Assembly (NCBI GenBank): GCA_016188155.1
Contig: JACPIH010000033.1
Span: forward strand, 1 to 45,955
Length of the DNA stretch: 45,955 nt
From: Candidatus Woesearchaeota archaeon
Lineage (GTDB): Archaea; Nanobdellota; Nanobdellia; Woesearchaeales; UBA10216
Reading direction: 5' to 3'
Positions within the stretch are counted from its first letter, which is position 1. Every line of letters starts with the position of its first letter. The notes under the pieces were generated by a model. It saw only the letters and a program-made list of their open reading frames with translations, had not been told where the DNA came from and ran no database searches. Made by a program: the position numbers and the translations under genes. Shown in pieces: positions 1-8,419 of the stretch.

Positions 1-942
1 TCCGGAGCATATGTCTTGGCAAGCAAGCCCAGGCCAACCAGAAACGCAATAAACGCATACCTTGAAGGCTACCTCAAGGATGAAAACATGCGCTTCAGGA
101 GCCATGGGATAAAGTTCGAGTCAAAGCCTCCAAAGAAGGCAATCAGCAAAGAAAGCCTTGTAAAATGGGGCAATATCAGCAAAAAGCTTGGAAAGTTTCA
201 CTTCACAGCCGAAGCAGGAGACCTGCCGAAAAAGCACGTCATTGGAGTGCTGGGCGAAAATGGGCTTGGCAAGACGAGCTTTGTGAAACTGCTTGCTGGG
301 GAAATAAAGCCCGACACCGGCAGCATACACGTCGGGATGCGCCCGATGGTACATTCCGCTAATGGCGGAATTGTAAGCGCAAACATCAGGATTTCCTACA
401 AGCCGCAATACATACACTCAGGCGAATTCGGCGACAAGCAGGTAACTGATATACTTGCAAAAGCCCAAAATGATTCCCAGCTGATGGCTAGATTGGAAAT
501 TGAGCCGCTCCTGCTGAAAAAAGTTGCCGAGCTTTCAGGAGGGGAGCTGCAGCGCGTAATGATTGCCCGCTGCCTTGGTGAGGAAGCAGACCTGTACCTT
601 CTTGATGAGCCAGCAGCATACCTTGACGCAGAGCAAAGGATAGTTGTCTCAAAGCTGCTCAGGGAAAGGATGGACCTGCACGGAAAAACAGCCCTTGTCG
701 TTGACCATGACCTTTTGCTTATTGACTATGTTTCAGACATGCTTATGGTGTTTCAGGGAGAGCCAGCGATAAAAGGGGAAGCAAAAGGGCCTTTTTCAAT
801 GGAGGACGGAATGAACAGCTTCCTCCGCAGCCTTAACATCACGCTGAGGCGTGATAAGGACTCAAACAGGCCGAGGATTAATTCACCGGAATCAAGGCTG
901 GACAGGGAGCAGAAAGCGGAGGGAAAGTACTATTATTCGTGA
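1..942 (+). CDS. abce1: ABCE1/RLI ribosome recycling ATPase, C-terminal part (5' truncated by window edge)
   Basis: ABCE1 splits post-termination 70S-type ribosomes together with aRF1/Pelota in archaea and eukaryotes. The reading frame is open from base 1, so the gene starts upstream of the window; the first visible in-frame start (TTG at 16) is internal. What is visible is the second nucleotide-binding domain: Walker A GENGLGKTS, signature LSGGELQR, Walker B DLYLLDEP followed by AAYLD, and the H-loop VVDHD. The segment before Walker A (DENMRFRSHGIKF) matches the hinge-to-NBD2 linker of the family. The N-terminal Fe-S domain and NBD1 must lie outside the window. It ends in a basic tail and is followed closely by a promoter for the next gene. 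Family assignment is secure. Confidence 0.95.
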   Translation, partial: SGAYVLASKPRPTRNAINAYLEGYLKDENMRFRSHGIKFESKPPKKAISKESLVKWGNISKKLGKFHFTAEAGDLPKKHVIGVLGENGLGKTSFVKLLAGEIKPDTGSIHVGMRPMVHSANGGIVSANIRISYKPQYIHSGEFGDKQVTDILAKAQNDSQLMARLEIEPLLLKKVAELSGGELQRVMIARCLGEEADLYLLDEPAAYLDAEQRIVVSKLLRERMDLHGKTALVVDHDLLLIDYVSDMLMVFQGEPAIKGEAKGPFSMEDGMNSFLRSLNITLRRDKDSNRPRINSPESRLDREQKAEGKYYYS

Positions 943-948
943 CAAAAA

Positions 949-957
949 CTTTATATC
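949..957 (+). promoter_or_regulatory. TATA box for the gene at 983
   Basis: The sequence ctttatatc is centred about 30 nt upstream of the ATG at 983. This is the spacing expected for a leaderless archaeal transcript, and it supports 983 rather than an earlier in-frame codon as the start. Confidence 0.55.
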
Positions 958-982
958 TGATCGCTGTTCCCGCTGCCAGAAC

Positions 983-1495
983 ATGCAAAGCCTGACACCA
1001 GAGCAAGAAAGAAATGATGGCTTAATAGCGAAAGGAAATGAGCTATACGGGCGGTCATTTAGCCAAATACACCTTGCTTTTTCAGCATTACAGCCCTTCA
1101 TGACAGATGTTGCCGGATGTCTTGAAGCGTTAGTAAACCAACAGCGATGGAATAGAACGCATCAAAAAGAGAAAATTGAGCAAGTTGGTTATACTTTGGC
1201 AGATATCCTTGCTAAAGAAGCCTTGTGGGCGCAGCACCAAGCCAACAAGCATCGCGCGATTCGAATAGGTCCAGAAGCAATAGGAGACCTTGTACGAGAT
1301 GCTTTTACAAACCACGGGTTTGCAAAACACCCAATGGATCGTCCAAGTCACTATTCGGAGCGGTGGCACTCGGGCATGTCAAGCATGCAGGGAAGCCAAT
1401 CCGGAAATGGGCCATACACGGGCCAAACAGAACAACCAGGTTCTAATCCCGGCTATAGCCGCCGTAGCATTCCTCATCCTGATAGACCAAGCTAG
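983..1495 (+). CDS. Hypothetical protein (170 aa)
   Basis: I do not recognise a family. The start at ATG 983 was chosen because a TATA-like box sits about 30 nt upstream. The frame extends further upstream to 851, inside the ABCE1 gene, which is unlikely to be coding. The N-terminal 110 residues look globular and mostly helical. The last 60 residues are low complexity, rich in Gly, Ser, Pro, Gln and His, and probably disordered. There is no signal peptide or membrane segment. It stands alone, with a convergent toxin-antitoxin pair just downstream. Confidence 0.55.
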   Translation: MQSLTPEQERNDGLIAKGNELYGRSFSQIHLAFSALQPFMTDVAGCLEALVNQQRWNRTHQKEKIEQVGYTLADILAKEALWAQHQANKHRAIRIGPEAIGDLVRDAFTNHGFAKHPMDRPSHYSERWHSGMSSMQGSQSGNGPYTGQTEQPGSNPGYSRRSIPHPDRPS

Positions 1496-1510
1496 ATGTT
1501 GAACTAACCC

Positions 1511-1924
1511 TCAACTAATTTTTACCAGCTTCAGCCCCTTAATCCTTGAGAAATCCTTTACGTTGAGGGTTGCGAGCGAGCAGCCGTTAACCATTGCAGT
1601 TGCCGCTATGAAAATATCTCTTAATTCAATTGGCGTTCCCTGAGAGTTCAGCTCTTTTCTGATTTCAGCAGACTTCCGGGCAGCAGCCTCATCAAGCATG
1701 AGAAGGTTGACCCGTTTTATCAGTTCCTCGACCGCTTCCAGATTGGTGCGCCTCAACAAAAGCTCAAACAGGCCGACGGAAGACAAAAAAATTTCCTTAT
1801 CTGAAATCTGCTCAATAACGTGAATTGCGCGTTGCCTCTTCTTTATTAGTTCAATGCAGACAGAAGTATCTAAAGCAACTCTTTTTTCAATTCCCTGTTC
1901 AATCGCCTGTCCCACTTTTCCCAC
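1511..1924 (-). CDS. vapC: VapC-family PIN-domain toxin
   Basis: PIN-domain endoribonuclease, probably the toxin of a VapBC pair. The PIN core begins at RVALDTSVCIELIK with the first catalytic Asp. A conserved acidic residue follows in LFELLLRR, and the C-terminal acidic patch is in ELRDIFIAATA. The protein is 137 aa if it starts at the ATG at 1924, which gives a 55-nt overlap with the antitoxin gene. A GTG three codons later is an alternative. Overlap with the preceding antitoxin gene indicates translational coupling. The family is confident; RNA target unknown. Confidence 0.85.
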   Translation of the reverse strand: MGKVGQAIEQGIEKRVALDTSVCIELIKKRQRAIHVIEQISDKEIFLSSVGLFELLLRRTNLEAVEELIKRVNLLMLDEAAARKSAEIRKELNSQGTPIELRDIFIAATAMVNGCSLATLNVKDFSRIKGLKLVKIS

Positions 1925-2127
1925 ATCTTTTTAGACCGCTTCATGACTTCGTCATATTCCGTGTCCCCTTCCAGTATTCCTGCGACCTCTTTTAGCCCCT
2001 CACCTGTCTTCCTTTTTGGTCTTGCCTCCAGTGCCTCGGCTATCACTTCGCTAAAGCTCTTGTTCGAGCCTTTCATCTCTTTCAATTCCTCATAAACCTT
2101 GTCAGCTATCATGATTGTCCTCGCCAT
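1870..2127 (-). CDS. vapB: VapB-type antitoxin (COG1753/UPF0330-like)
   Basis: Antitoxin of the pair with the downstream PIN protein. The N-terminus MARTIMIADKVYEELKEMK followed by SFSEVIAEALE matches the archaeal VapB family of ribbon-helix-helix DNA-binding antitoxins. The C-terminal half is highly charged and would wrap the toxin. The ATG at 2127 is preferred over the ATG at 2142 because it fits the family N-terminus and lies about 25 nt from a TATA box. It is first in a two-gene operon and overlaps vapC. Confidence 0.85.
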   Translation of the reverse strand: MARTIMIADKVYEELKEMKGSNKSFSEVIAEALEARPKRKTGEGLKEVAGILEGDTEYDEVMKRSKKMWEKWDRRLNRELKKELL

Positions 2128-2130
2128 GGT

Positions 2131-2159
2131 ATGAATATACATATGAATATCTATATAAA
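2131..2159 (-). promoter_or_regulatory. TATA box and repeat operator candidate for vapBC
   Basis: On the minus strand a TATA-like tttatata (about 2152-2159) lies about 25 nt upstream of the ATG at 2127. Between them the octamer ATGAATAT occurs twice on the plus strand (2131-2138 and 2143-2150) at a 12-nt period, a plausible autoregulatory VapB site. Confidence 0.45.
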
Positions 2160-2161
2160 GC

Positions 2162-2692
2162 TTACGCTCTTGCAGACAGAAGCTGCCTCACTTTCTTCCG
2201 CGAAGCGTAATAACCAGACAATCCAAACAGAACAATGCTTGCTGAAAGCAGAATTCCAACAAAGGCATTCGCTGACAAAACAGAGCCTTTAACAACGCTC
2301 AGCTTCACAGCAACGGCAGCGCCTAACGCTACGCTAACTCTTCCATTCTCATGGCTGTTAACGCTCATTATAATCTCACTCTCTGAAGTGCCCGCTTTTT
2401 TGCCAAAGGCGGTTACCGTTACAGCTACTGTCCCTCCTTCAGGCAGTGTACCGCTTGACGGAGAAACCAGCACCACTTCGGGGCTGCTGCTTTCGGCATT
2501 GAACTCTGATTCCTTCCCCGTATTATAGAGTGTGAGCTGCCTTGATGACTCTGAGCCCTCTTCAACAGTGAAATCCAGCGTTGACGGAGAAACGCCAAAG
2601 CCTGCAGCAGCAGAGGATTTTGTGTTACCAGCAAAAATAATCGTTGCAGCGGACAAAAAGCAAAACCAATAAATAAGGCAAGAAGCCTTCAT
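2162..2692 (-). CDS. Exported Ig-like protein with C-terminal membrane anchor
   Basis: Hypothetical cell-surface protein of 176 aa. It has an N-terminal signal peptide (hydrophobic stretch about residues 7-22), then a beta-rich domain (about 33-120) with the pattern FGVSPSTLDFTVEEGSES, typical of MSP/ASH-like Ig folds. A C-terminal transmembrane helix (about 140-162) ends in a basic stop-transfer SRKKVRQ. Its ATG overlaps the stop of the upstream lamin-tail gene (TAATGA), so the two are an operon. Precise function unknown. Confidence 0.75.
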   Translation of the reverse strand: MKASCLIYWFCFLSAATIIFAGNTKSSAAAGFGVSPSTLDFTVEEGSESSRQLTLYNTGKESEFNAESSSPEVVLVSPSSGTLPEGGTVAVTVTAFGKKAGTSESEIIMSVNSHENGRVSVALGAAVAVKLSVVKGSVLSANAFVGILLSASIVLFGLSGYYASRKKVRQLLSARA

Positions 2693-4086
2693 TAGGAATT
2701 CACCGCGACCAGCGATATTACCCCCGAATAATTGCCTGGCACAGTTGCCAGTGGCAGCTTGAGCTTAATGCTTAATCCTCTCATAAATCCCGGATTAAGG
2801 TTAATGTCCTTCCTTGCTTTTGTATTTGTCATATTCCCGCCAAATGCCGCATCATTGTAGTTGCCATTGAATGTGTACTGGAGCCTCGAAGCTTCTACGG
2901 TACTGCTTTCAGCAGTGAAGTTTGTTGACCACACGTCAAAGTCCAACTGGACGTTGCCGGAATTGAGAAGGGTTATGTTTGTTGCCGTTGAGGTAGAGTT
3001 ATCGCCAACAACTTCATAAGTTGAGCCTGGCGAGGCGTAGAAAACAATAGAACTCGCATCCACATCAACTGCTGTTAGCGTCAGGTACTCGAACTGGGAA
3101 GAGGAATTGGCTGTAAACCCTGCAGTGTCAGTTGCCGCTACAGTTATGCTGTAGTTGCCTGCCGGGAAGCTGCTGGAAAGGTTAAAGGCCGCCGAATATA
3201 CTGCTGCTGTTGAGTTGATTTCGCTTTTCTTCGACATTGCAATTGCCGATGAGTTAAAGCCCAAAACTACCGAAGCTATGTCGGCAACGCCGTTGTCATC
3301 AGCAACGACAGCTTCTACACTCACTGTCTTATTTTTCTGGGGAACAGGGCTTACCTGGCTTCCCGGCAGGAAGCTGTCGTCATCGGTCAAAATGCTTAAT
3401 GTGCTTATAACAGGGCCAGAGCCGGAAACAACAATTATTATCTGGATTTCCGCATTGGTATTTGCCACAGCAGAAGCTGAAGAACTGCTGTTCCGGAAGT
3501 TTGGCGTTGCCTCAACAAAATCATTGGAATTGTTGTTCGTGTCAATGTAGCTGCCGTTTACAACCCTTCTCACCAGCGAGTTTCCGCTGCTGCTTCCGCC
3601 GTGAGGAACGCCCTCAAACAAGCCCGCTGCTATACCCGCAGGGCTGCCCCATCCTACAACATCAACAATTACGCTGCTGGAGTCTTTCAACGCCACACCC
3701 GCATCCGTGTTGGCTAAGGTTACTGCTTCTTCAAAGTCAGCATTAGACCAGCTGCTGTTGTCTTTTGCATTGGACCAGTTTAAATCTGCAATTAGGTAGT
3801 AACAGCCGCTGCAAATTATAGCTCCATTAGGAATAGTGGCATCTGTTGGAGAGGTTTCCGTAGCCAGAACCCAGCCACTTACGTTCACAGAAGAAGCTGC
3901 CGGGTTGTAAAGCTCAACGGCCTCCCCACCAGACTCTGAACCCAAAGGGTCATAAAGGACCTGCGTTATAATCACGTTAGCTGTCTCGTTTGCAGCTGCG
4001 GCCACTGCCGCGTCAGCACCGAGCACAACAGCGAGTACAGCCGCAACTGCAATGAACATGAACGACAACAACGACTTTTGCAACAT
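2692..4086 (-). CDS. Exported lamin-tail-domain surface protein
   Basis: Secreted protein with an N-terminal signal peptide ending near VLGADAAVAAAA. A lamin-tail (LTD) domain follows, from about residue 38 to 175: ANVIITQVLYDP, GGEAVELYNP, VNVSGWVL, GCYYLIAD, VALKDSSS, VVGWG and GNSLVRR are its hallmarks. After a Ser/Asn-rich linker there are Ig-like beta modules resembling bacterial/archaeal surface domains. Abundant N-x-S/T sequons suggest glycosylation. The ATG at 4086 is preferred over the TTG at 4092 because the Shine-Dalgarno sequence GAGGTGA lies 6 nt before it. It is followed in an operon by the smaller anchored Ig-like protein, a likely surface partner. LTD domains occur in many archaeal exported proteins; ligand unknown. 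Confidence 0.8.
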   Translation of the reverse strand: MLQKSLLSFMFIAVAAVLAVVLGADAAVAAAANETANVIITQVLYDPLGSESGGEAVELYNPAASSVNVSGWVLATETSPTDATIPNGAIICSGCYYLIADLNWSNAKDNSSWSNADFEEAVTLANTDAGVALKDSSSVIVDVVGWGSPAGIAAGLFEGVPHGGSSSGNSLVRRVVNGSYIDTNNNSNDFVEATPNFRNSSSSASAVANTNAEIQIIIVVSGSGPVISTLSILTDDDSFLPGSQVSPVPQKNKTVSVEAVVADDNGVADIASVVLGFNSSAIAMSKKSEINSTAAVYSAAFNLSSSFPAGNYSITVAATDTAGFTANSSSQFEYLTLTAVDVDASSIVFYASPGSTYEVVGDNSTSTATNITLLNSGNVQLDFDVWSTNFTAESSTVEASRLQYTFNGNYNDAAFGGNMTNTKARKDINLNPGFMRGLSIKLKLPLATVPGNYSGVISLVAVNS

Positions 4087-4141
4087 TATCAATCACCTCA
4101 ACAACAATTACTTATTTAGAAAAATACTGTTGCAATTGGAA

Positions 4142-4215
4142 TTAAAATGCCTTTCTGCCGATTTGCCGTCGGAATTCCGAAAGTTTAGCAAACTTTTCGG
4201 CGGCCTATGGAAATC
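4142..4215. repeat. Intergenic hairpin element E1, similar to 10446-10520
   Basis: The 204-nt gap 4087-4290 holds no gene. It contains a strong hairpin, CCGAAAGTTT-agc-AAACTTTTCGG, with one bulged T. To its left are the motif TGCCTTTC and the palindrome CGGAATTCCG. The same two motifs, exactly 15 nt apart, recur at 10449-10485. Role unknown; it could be a repeat, a small RNA or a leader of the lamin-tail gene. Confidence 0.4.
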
Positions 4216-4290
4216 TAACGGAAAAACGCGATTTTTTTGAAAGAAAAACGGTAAAGTCGCAAATAATTTGTGCCTTATTTATCGCTTTAT

Positions 4291-4854
4291 TTACGCCTTC
4301 CCCTTGCTCTCGCCAAGCTTTATTCCCGCCGCCATGAGATGAGCCACTCTTATCGGCTCTGGAATGTGGCTTCTTGTGCAGGAGATTTTCATAAGCTCTT
4401 TTGCCTTTTCCAGGCTGCAGCCCGCAAGCTGGACGTGAACCTTCCCTGCCTTGTGGATTGTGCCTGCCTTCTCTATCAGTTTCACCTTGTCCCTCATGCC
4501 AATCCTTTCCAAAGTGGCTTTTATCTTTTCAACTTCCGGGTAGTCGCGCATCACCACAACTATGGGGATTTTTGTTTTTTCATGCAGCTGCCGGATATCT
4601 ATAACATTAAAGCCGCCAACTGCTATGCCGTTGAGCATTATGGCCCTCAGTTGGGTGTAGAATTTGCTCTTCTTTACCATTCTTATAATTCTGGCTGTTG
4701 CATTGCTGCCGTCCACTGCTGCTGTGGTGGTCATAACGCCGTCCAGGCTGCTGCCGCCGCGAAAGAAAGTCCCGATTACCAAAACCTTTTTGTCCCTGAA
4801 CTTGTCAAAGGGGCTGTCGTCAATGCCCAGTATGCGGGCTTCTTTCTTTACCAT
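4291..4854 (-). CDS. DUF99/UPF0215 family protein
   Basis: Archaeal conserved protein of the DUF99 (UPF0215) family, biochemical role not established. Diagnostic segments are KEARILGIDDSPF at the N-terminus, VLVIGTFFRGGSSLDGV, DGSNATARI, LRAIMLNGIAVGGFNVIDI, IPIVVVMRDYP and the C-terminal PEPIRVAHLMAAGI. ATG 4854 gives the family N-terminus; a GTG at 4866 overlaps the upstream stop (GTGA) and is the alternative start. It is third in an apparent operon behind a PIN protein and a UPF0175 protein, probably a fortuitous co-transcription. Confidence 0.85.
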   Translation of the reverse strand: MVKKEARILGIDDSPFDKFRDKKVLVIGTFFRGGSSLDGVMTTTAAVDGSNATARIIRMVKKSKFYTQLRAIMLNGIAVGGFNVIDIRQLHEKTKIPIVVVMRDYPEVEKIKATLERIGMRDKVKLIEKAGTIHKAGKVHVQLAGCSLEKAKELMKISCTRSHIPEPIRVAHLMAAGIKLGESKGKA

Positions 4855-4862
4855 ACTGTTAA

Positions 4863-5180
4863 TCACTTCTTAAGCGCTTTGGCGTGGTGCAGCGACTTTC
4901 TGAAGTCTTCAAGCGTGGCATTGCTCTCTACACCCTTCTCCTTCATTAGCTCAAGAAATTCTCCAACATACGCATCTGCAAAGTTAGCAGCTCCTTCGAG
5001 AGTAAGCCTGCCTCTTAAATAAAGCTCAATGGCTTTCTCTTTCCTGTCCTCCTCAATTCCTTTCTGCACAAGGTTCCTGAAAGCTGTGGACTTGTCTATG
5101 TTAAGCACTTTGCTAACTTTTTCTACGTATTCAAGCATGCTTGTTTCCAACCTTGCAGTTACTGAAACCATTTTGCTCAT
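4863..5180 (-). CDS. UPF0175-family antitoxin-like protein
   Basis: 105-aa protein with an N-terminal ribbon-helix-helix-like segment (VSVTARLETSMLEYVEK, then DKSTAFRNLVQKG) joined to the UPF0175 core (AIELYLRGRLTLEGAANFADAYVGEFLELM). UPF0175 proteins are the usual partners of DUF3368 PIN toxins. Its start overlaps the stop of the upstream PIN gene by 4 nt. A paralogue with the same architecture lies at 9000-9308. Here the antitoxin-like gene is second, the reverse of the usual antitoxin-first order. Confidence 0.8.
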   Translation of the reverse strand: MSKMVSVTARLETSMLEYVEKVSKVLNIDKSTAFRNLVQKGIEEDRKEKAIELYLRGRLTLEGAANFADAYVGEFLELMKEKGVESNATLEDFRKSLHHAKALKK

Positions 5181-5689
5181 TTTCCTCCACTCTCCAGCGT
5201 TTTCAACGCTTCGTTTACAAGCTCATCTTTGTATCTTCCGTAAACTCTCAGCTTTTCAGCCATTTCTTTCGCGGCTATTCCTGTTATGATGCCTACGTCT
5301 TTTGCAGCAACCACCAAGGTCAATGCTGTGACAAAGGGCAGCCCGTAAATGTTGCAAATGTTCATAGCTTTACGGTCGTCAACGCCTGCAATGGCGCCTT
5401 TCGTTTCAAGGCAAAGCGCTATTGTCTCGCTTTCACCCTTTGCCGTGCCAAACTTGGCCATAAGTTCCTTAACTTTTTCTACTTTCTTTGGTTGTTCTTT
5501 GCCTATTAAGCCCTTGGTAAATGCCGCTTCCAAAGCGTAAGCGTCTGGTATGCCCTTAACCTTCCCCTTCTCAACGGCTTCATGATAAACGTGTCGGGTA
5601 ACCCTTACAGTATACGTCCGGGCTATTCTTTCAAGCAACCCTATCTTTTGCAGCAGTATAAGCGTTGACGCGTCGCACACCAAGAGCAT
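5177..5689 (-). CDS. DUF3368/PIN-domain toxin-like protein
   Basis: PIN-like nuclease of the DUF3368 type: VCDASTLILLQKIGLLE at the start carries the first Asp. KGESETIALCLETKGAIAGVDDRKA carries the central Glu and the DD pair. LVVAAKDVGIITG is the helix typical of the family, equivalent to LGLL...KGLI. ATG 5689 was chosen because it places the Asp near residue 6, as in the family, and a TATA-like tttatatatg lies about 25-30 nt upstream; longer starts reach into the divergent gene. It is the first gene of an operon with the UPF0175 gene (4-nt overlap). Confidence 0.85.
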   Translation of the reverse strand: MLLVCDASTLILLQKIGLLERIARTYTVRVTRHVYHEAVEKGKVKGIPDAYALEAAFTKGLIGKEQPKKVEKVKELMAKFGTAKGESETIALCLETKGAIAGVDDRKAMNICNIYGLPFVTALTLVVAAKDVGIITGIAAKEMAEKLRVYGRYKDELVNEALKTLESGGK

Positions 5690-5777
5690 TATAACATTGC
5701 ATACTTTGTCATATATAAAGCTTTCTGCTTTTTTTCGCAAGATTTTTAAACAGCAAAAACATTTTTTCATCCCGAAA
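5690..5777. promoter_or_regulatory. Divergent promoter region
   Basis: For the minus-strand PIN gene, tttatatatg lies at about 5711-5720. For the plus-strand lipoprotein, tttttaaa at about 5743-5751 lies about 30 nt before the GTG at 5778. Both spacings fit leaderless archaeal transcripts. Confidence 0.5.
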
Positions 5778-6287
5778 GTGAAAAAGAGGAGGTTTACTGA
5801 ACTAAGCAGGGGTATTTGCTTTGCTGCGGTAGTTGTAGCTGTGCTGCTTCTGATGCAGGCATGTAAGAGCAGTGAAGGGCAAAACAAGGCGGCAGTTTCA
5901 ACAGTCGTTAGCCAGGAAAATCAGCAGGCACGGGGGCAGCAAGCTCCGGAGCAGCAGCCAGGACGCGCCCTGCCTGCCAATTTTCAATCAATGCTTGCTG
6001 AAGCCAAACCGCTTTGTGAGCAATACAAGACAGCAACTTATGCGGTGAAATGTGAAGATGTACTCGGCAAGGTACTGCTTTACAGCCCAGGAACAGTTGA
6101 AAGGATTTATGTTGGGACAGAAAATGTGCCTGTTGAAGCCAAAGGCCTCGTCAAGAAGGATATGTGGCTGTTCGAAATAAGGCTACAAACACCATATGTT
6201 GACTCTTCTGGCAAACAAATAAACAGGGTGAGGGTAGGAGTCGGGCTTAACGAGGATGTGGGAATTGTAAGGATGCCCCTGCAATGA
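5778..6287 (+). CDS. Putative lipoprotein
   Basis: 169-aa exported protein. The GTG at 5778 gives a classical lipoprotein signal: basic VKKRRFTELSRG, a hydrophobic core, then the lipobox LMQAC. A Gln/Pro/Ala-rich linker follows, then a small mixed domain (about residues 65-169) with two Cys near EAKPLCEQYK and AVKCEDV. The last codons overlap the start of the next gene (ATGA), so it is translationally coupled to the large cysteine-rich protein. I do not recognise the domain. The similar motif (SLCSQYSN...VPCRNAY) in the protein at 8420 suggests a shared fold between the two. Confidence 0.7.
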   Translation: MKKRRFTELSRGICFAAVVVAVLLLMQACKSSEGQNKAAVSTVVSQENQQARGQQAPEQQPGRALPANFQSMLAEAKPLCEQYKTATYAVKCEDVLGKVLLYSPGTVERIYVGTENVPVEAKGLVKKDMWLFEIRLQTPYVDSSGKQINRVRVGVGLNEDVGIVRMPLQ

Positions 6288-8353
6288 TGAAAACAAAATT
6301 TAATTTTATGAGGTTGACCATCATGCTGTCTGTAATGATAGCTGCAGCGGCAATATACCTTCCAAGCCCTGCCTCTGCAGTGTATGCTTGCTCGTATTCA
6401 TATTCGTGCTCCGATGGCTCATCAGGAAGCGGTAGCGACTGCTACGCTGTTAATTGGCTGCCATATGCGGATGATGACTGTTCTTACGACGGCAGCTGCA
6501 GTTCCTGCTTTGATAGTTGCTCTGGCGGCTCATGCTGCGCAACGGATTGCTACTGCAATTTATTTAATGATTGTTGTCCTGGCTCTACCGGAAGTTACAA
6601 CTACTGCCCAGGAGACCAATGCGGGCAAGATGATGGCTGTGGTGGCACGTGCTCCGATGCTGATATCAACACCTGCGGAAAGTGCGGTAATCCGGCGTCA
6701 GTTGATGGCGGTTGGAGTGCTAGCTGGAGTGCTTGTAGTAGTTGTACCCAGTATAAGTACTGCGATAATCCTTCTCCTGTTTGCGACGGTGCTGACTGTG
6801 ATGATGACAACATTCTTTCGCAGAGCTGTGGGTTAGTTAACGGCGGTTGGAGTGCTTGGGGTGCTTGTAGTTCCAGCTGTACCGCCACCGAGACCCAGAG
6901 CAGGACTTGCACCAATCCTTCTCCGGCTTGCGGCGGTGCTGACTGCTCCCTTCTCGACGGCGGCAACCCTTCGCAGGTCTGCAATTCGTGTACCCCCGGG
7001 CTTAACTGCGCCTTCGCTGAATTTTGTGATTGCAATGATGATTGCGCCTCTGGAGCGTGCGGCGCTACAGATGAATGCGTGTCGTGCGCTTACGGCCCGC
7101 CAGACGAGAATCCCCACACAGGATGCGACCCAAACCTCAACTGCGCTGACCTCTACCAGCGCCCGGACTGCGCTGCAGAATGTGCGAGCGGCATAATGTC
7201 GGGCGGTTGGTGTATGTCGTGCAGCGGCCAGACCACCAGCTGCAATGCTGAGCTTAGCTGTTCAGATACGACCGCTTGCGATTGCAAGGACGAGTGCTCA
7301 GGCGCCTATTGCGGCGGAACCTCGTCTGGCACGTACACGTGCAGAAGCAGCTGCGTGTCTAACGGGAACTATGCTCCAAGCTCTGCAAACTGCTGCTCAG
7401 GTCATATTCTCATCGACAGATGTGTTGAATGCTTAGTGAGCTCAGATTGCAGCTCTGGTTACTATTGTAGCAGCAATGCCTGTGTTCAGAAGTCGTGCGA
7501 GAGCAATCCTGTAGAGAATCCTTGCGATACTGACATTCCTAACGGCGCCTTAAGGTGTGATGAAGGCCAAACTGCTGATTGCGATGCCGAGTGCCGCAAA
7601 GACTCCAGCTGGCCTTGGGGCCTGCATTACGACTCAGGCACTGGCACGTGCGAGGAGTGCGTTTCAGACTCTGACTGCCCTGACAAGTGCGGCTACAGCG
7701 GCACAGATGCGCGTGGCAAAAGCCTCTACGGCACTACATGGGACTATTACTGCGACGGTAGCAAGGACTGCTCATGGACAGTGAACAAGGGAGAAGAAGG
7801 ATATTACTGCGATGATACCAACAGTGATTGGTGGTATGATCCGGCTGGTGGTGATTATACTCAGTCTTGTTGCACAAGTATGGGCTATGACACTGCCACA
7901 ACTCATTATGAGCAGGGCAGGTGCATTGATTACGACAGTAACCCGTCTACAGGCATTCCGAAAGGGCCTACACTTGCAGGCGATGGTTATGACTGCATAG
8001 ACACAATACCGCACGCAAACGCCTTTTACGCTGTGAACCAGTTTGGCCAGAAGCATTCGACCTTTATGGCAACAGGTAAGGCTTACAATTACTGGGTGCA
8101 GGTTTGGGACGACAATGGCGACTTAAACAACGCCCTTGCCGGAGTCTGGGTTGGCGTTCAGGACATGTCAGGCAACTGGGTGGTTGACGGCACGCCTGAC
8201 AGCAGGAAGATGACCATTGCCAACGGCCAATGTACCTGCACCACAACATGGAATGGTAAGTGCAGGGTTATGCAGTGCCTCAGCACCTTCGCTGACACGC
8301 CGTCAGGATGGCCGTCTCAGGTTAAGATTGTTGGCTACTCCTGGGGTAGTTAA
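6284..8353 (+). CDS. Large exported cysteine-rich protein with TSP1-like modules
   Basis: 689-aa secreted protein with a signal peptide (hydrophobic core about residues 11-25, likely cut after PASA at about 32). Most of the rest is Cys-, Ser-, Gly- and Asp-rich. Two thrombospondin type-1-like modules are visible at about 141-182 and 187-236 (GGWSAWGACSSSC, ETQSRTCTNPSPAC). Several EGF-like short Cys clusters follow up to about residue 530. The C-terminal 120 residues have few Cys and look beta-rich (YNYWVQVWDDNGDLNNA). It sits between two small anchored proteins with ATGA coupling to the first, so the three probably form a surface assembly, perhaps adhesive. Ligand unknown. Heavy disulfide use implies an extracellular location. 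Confidence 0.8.
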   Translation: MMKTKFNFMRLTIMLSVMIAAAAIYLPSPASAVYACSYSYSCSDGSSGSGSDCYAVNWLPYADDDCSYDGSCSSCFDSCSGGSCCATDCYCNLFNDCCPGSTGSYNYCPGDQCGQDDGCGGTCSDADINTCGKCGNPASVDGGWSASWSACSSCTQYKYCDNPSPVCDGADCDDDNILSQSCGLVNGGWSAWGACSSSCTATETQSRTCTNPSPACGGADCSLLDGGNPSQVCNSCTPGLNCAFAEFCDCNDDCASGACGATDECVSCAYGPPDENPHTGCDPNLNCADLYQRPDCAAECASGIMSGGWCMSCSGQTTSCNAELSCSDTTACDCKDECSGAYCGGTSSGTYTCRSSCVSNGNYAPSSANCCSGHILIDRCVECLVSSDCSSGYYCSSNACVQKSCESNPVENPCDTDIPNGALRCDEGQTADCDAECRKDSSWPWGLHYDSGTGTCEECVSDSDCPDKCGYSGTDARGKSLYGTTWDYYCDGSKDCSWTVNKGEEGYYCDDTNSDWWYDPAGGDYTQSCCTSMGYDTATTHYEQGRCIDYDSNPSTGIPKGPTLAGDGYDCIDTIPHANAFYAVNQFGQKHSTFMATGKAYNYWVQVWDDNGDLNNALAGVWVGVQDMSGNWVVDGTPDSRKMTIANGQCTCTTTWNGKCRVMQCLSTFADTPSGWPSQVKIVGYSWGS

Positions 8354-8419
8354 GCAGGAGCAAATAACAGCAAGCCACCGCAGCGGCAGAGGATGTTAGG
8401 AGATTAGGAGGTTTTTCGT

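Noticed and set aside
4270-5022. 250-aa open frame on the plus strand
   Set aside because: It is the antisense shadow of DUF99 and UPF0175, both of which match known families and carry coupled starts; the plus-strand product has no recognisable domain or ribosome-binding site.
6384-7436. Several long open frames overlapping the cysteine-rich gene
   Set aside because: They are produced by the high TGC/GCT content of the coding strand; none has a start signal or domain.
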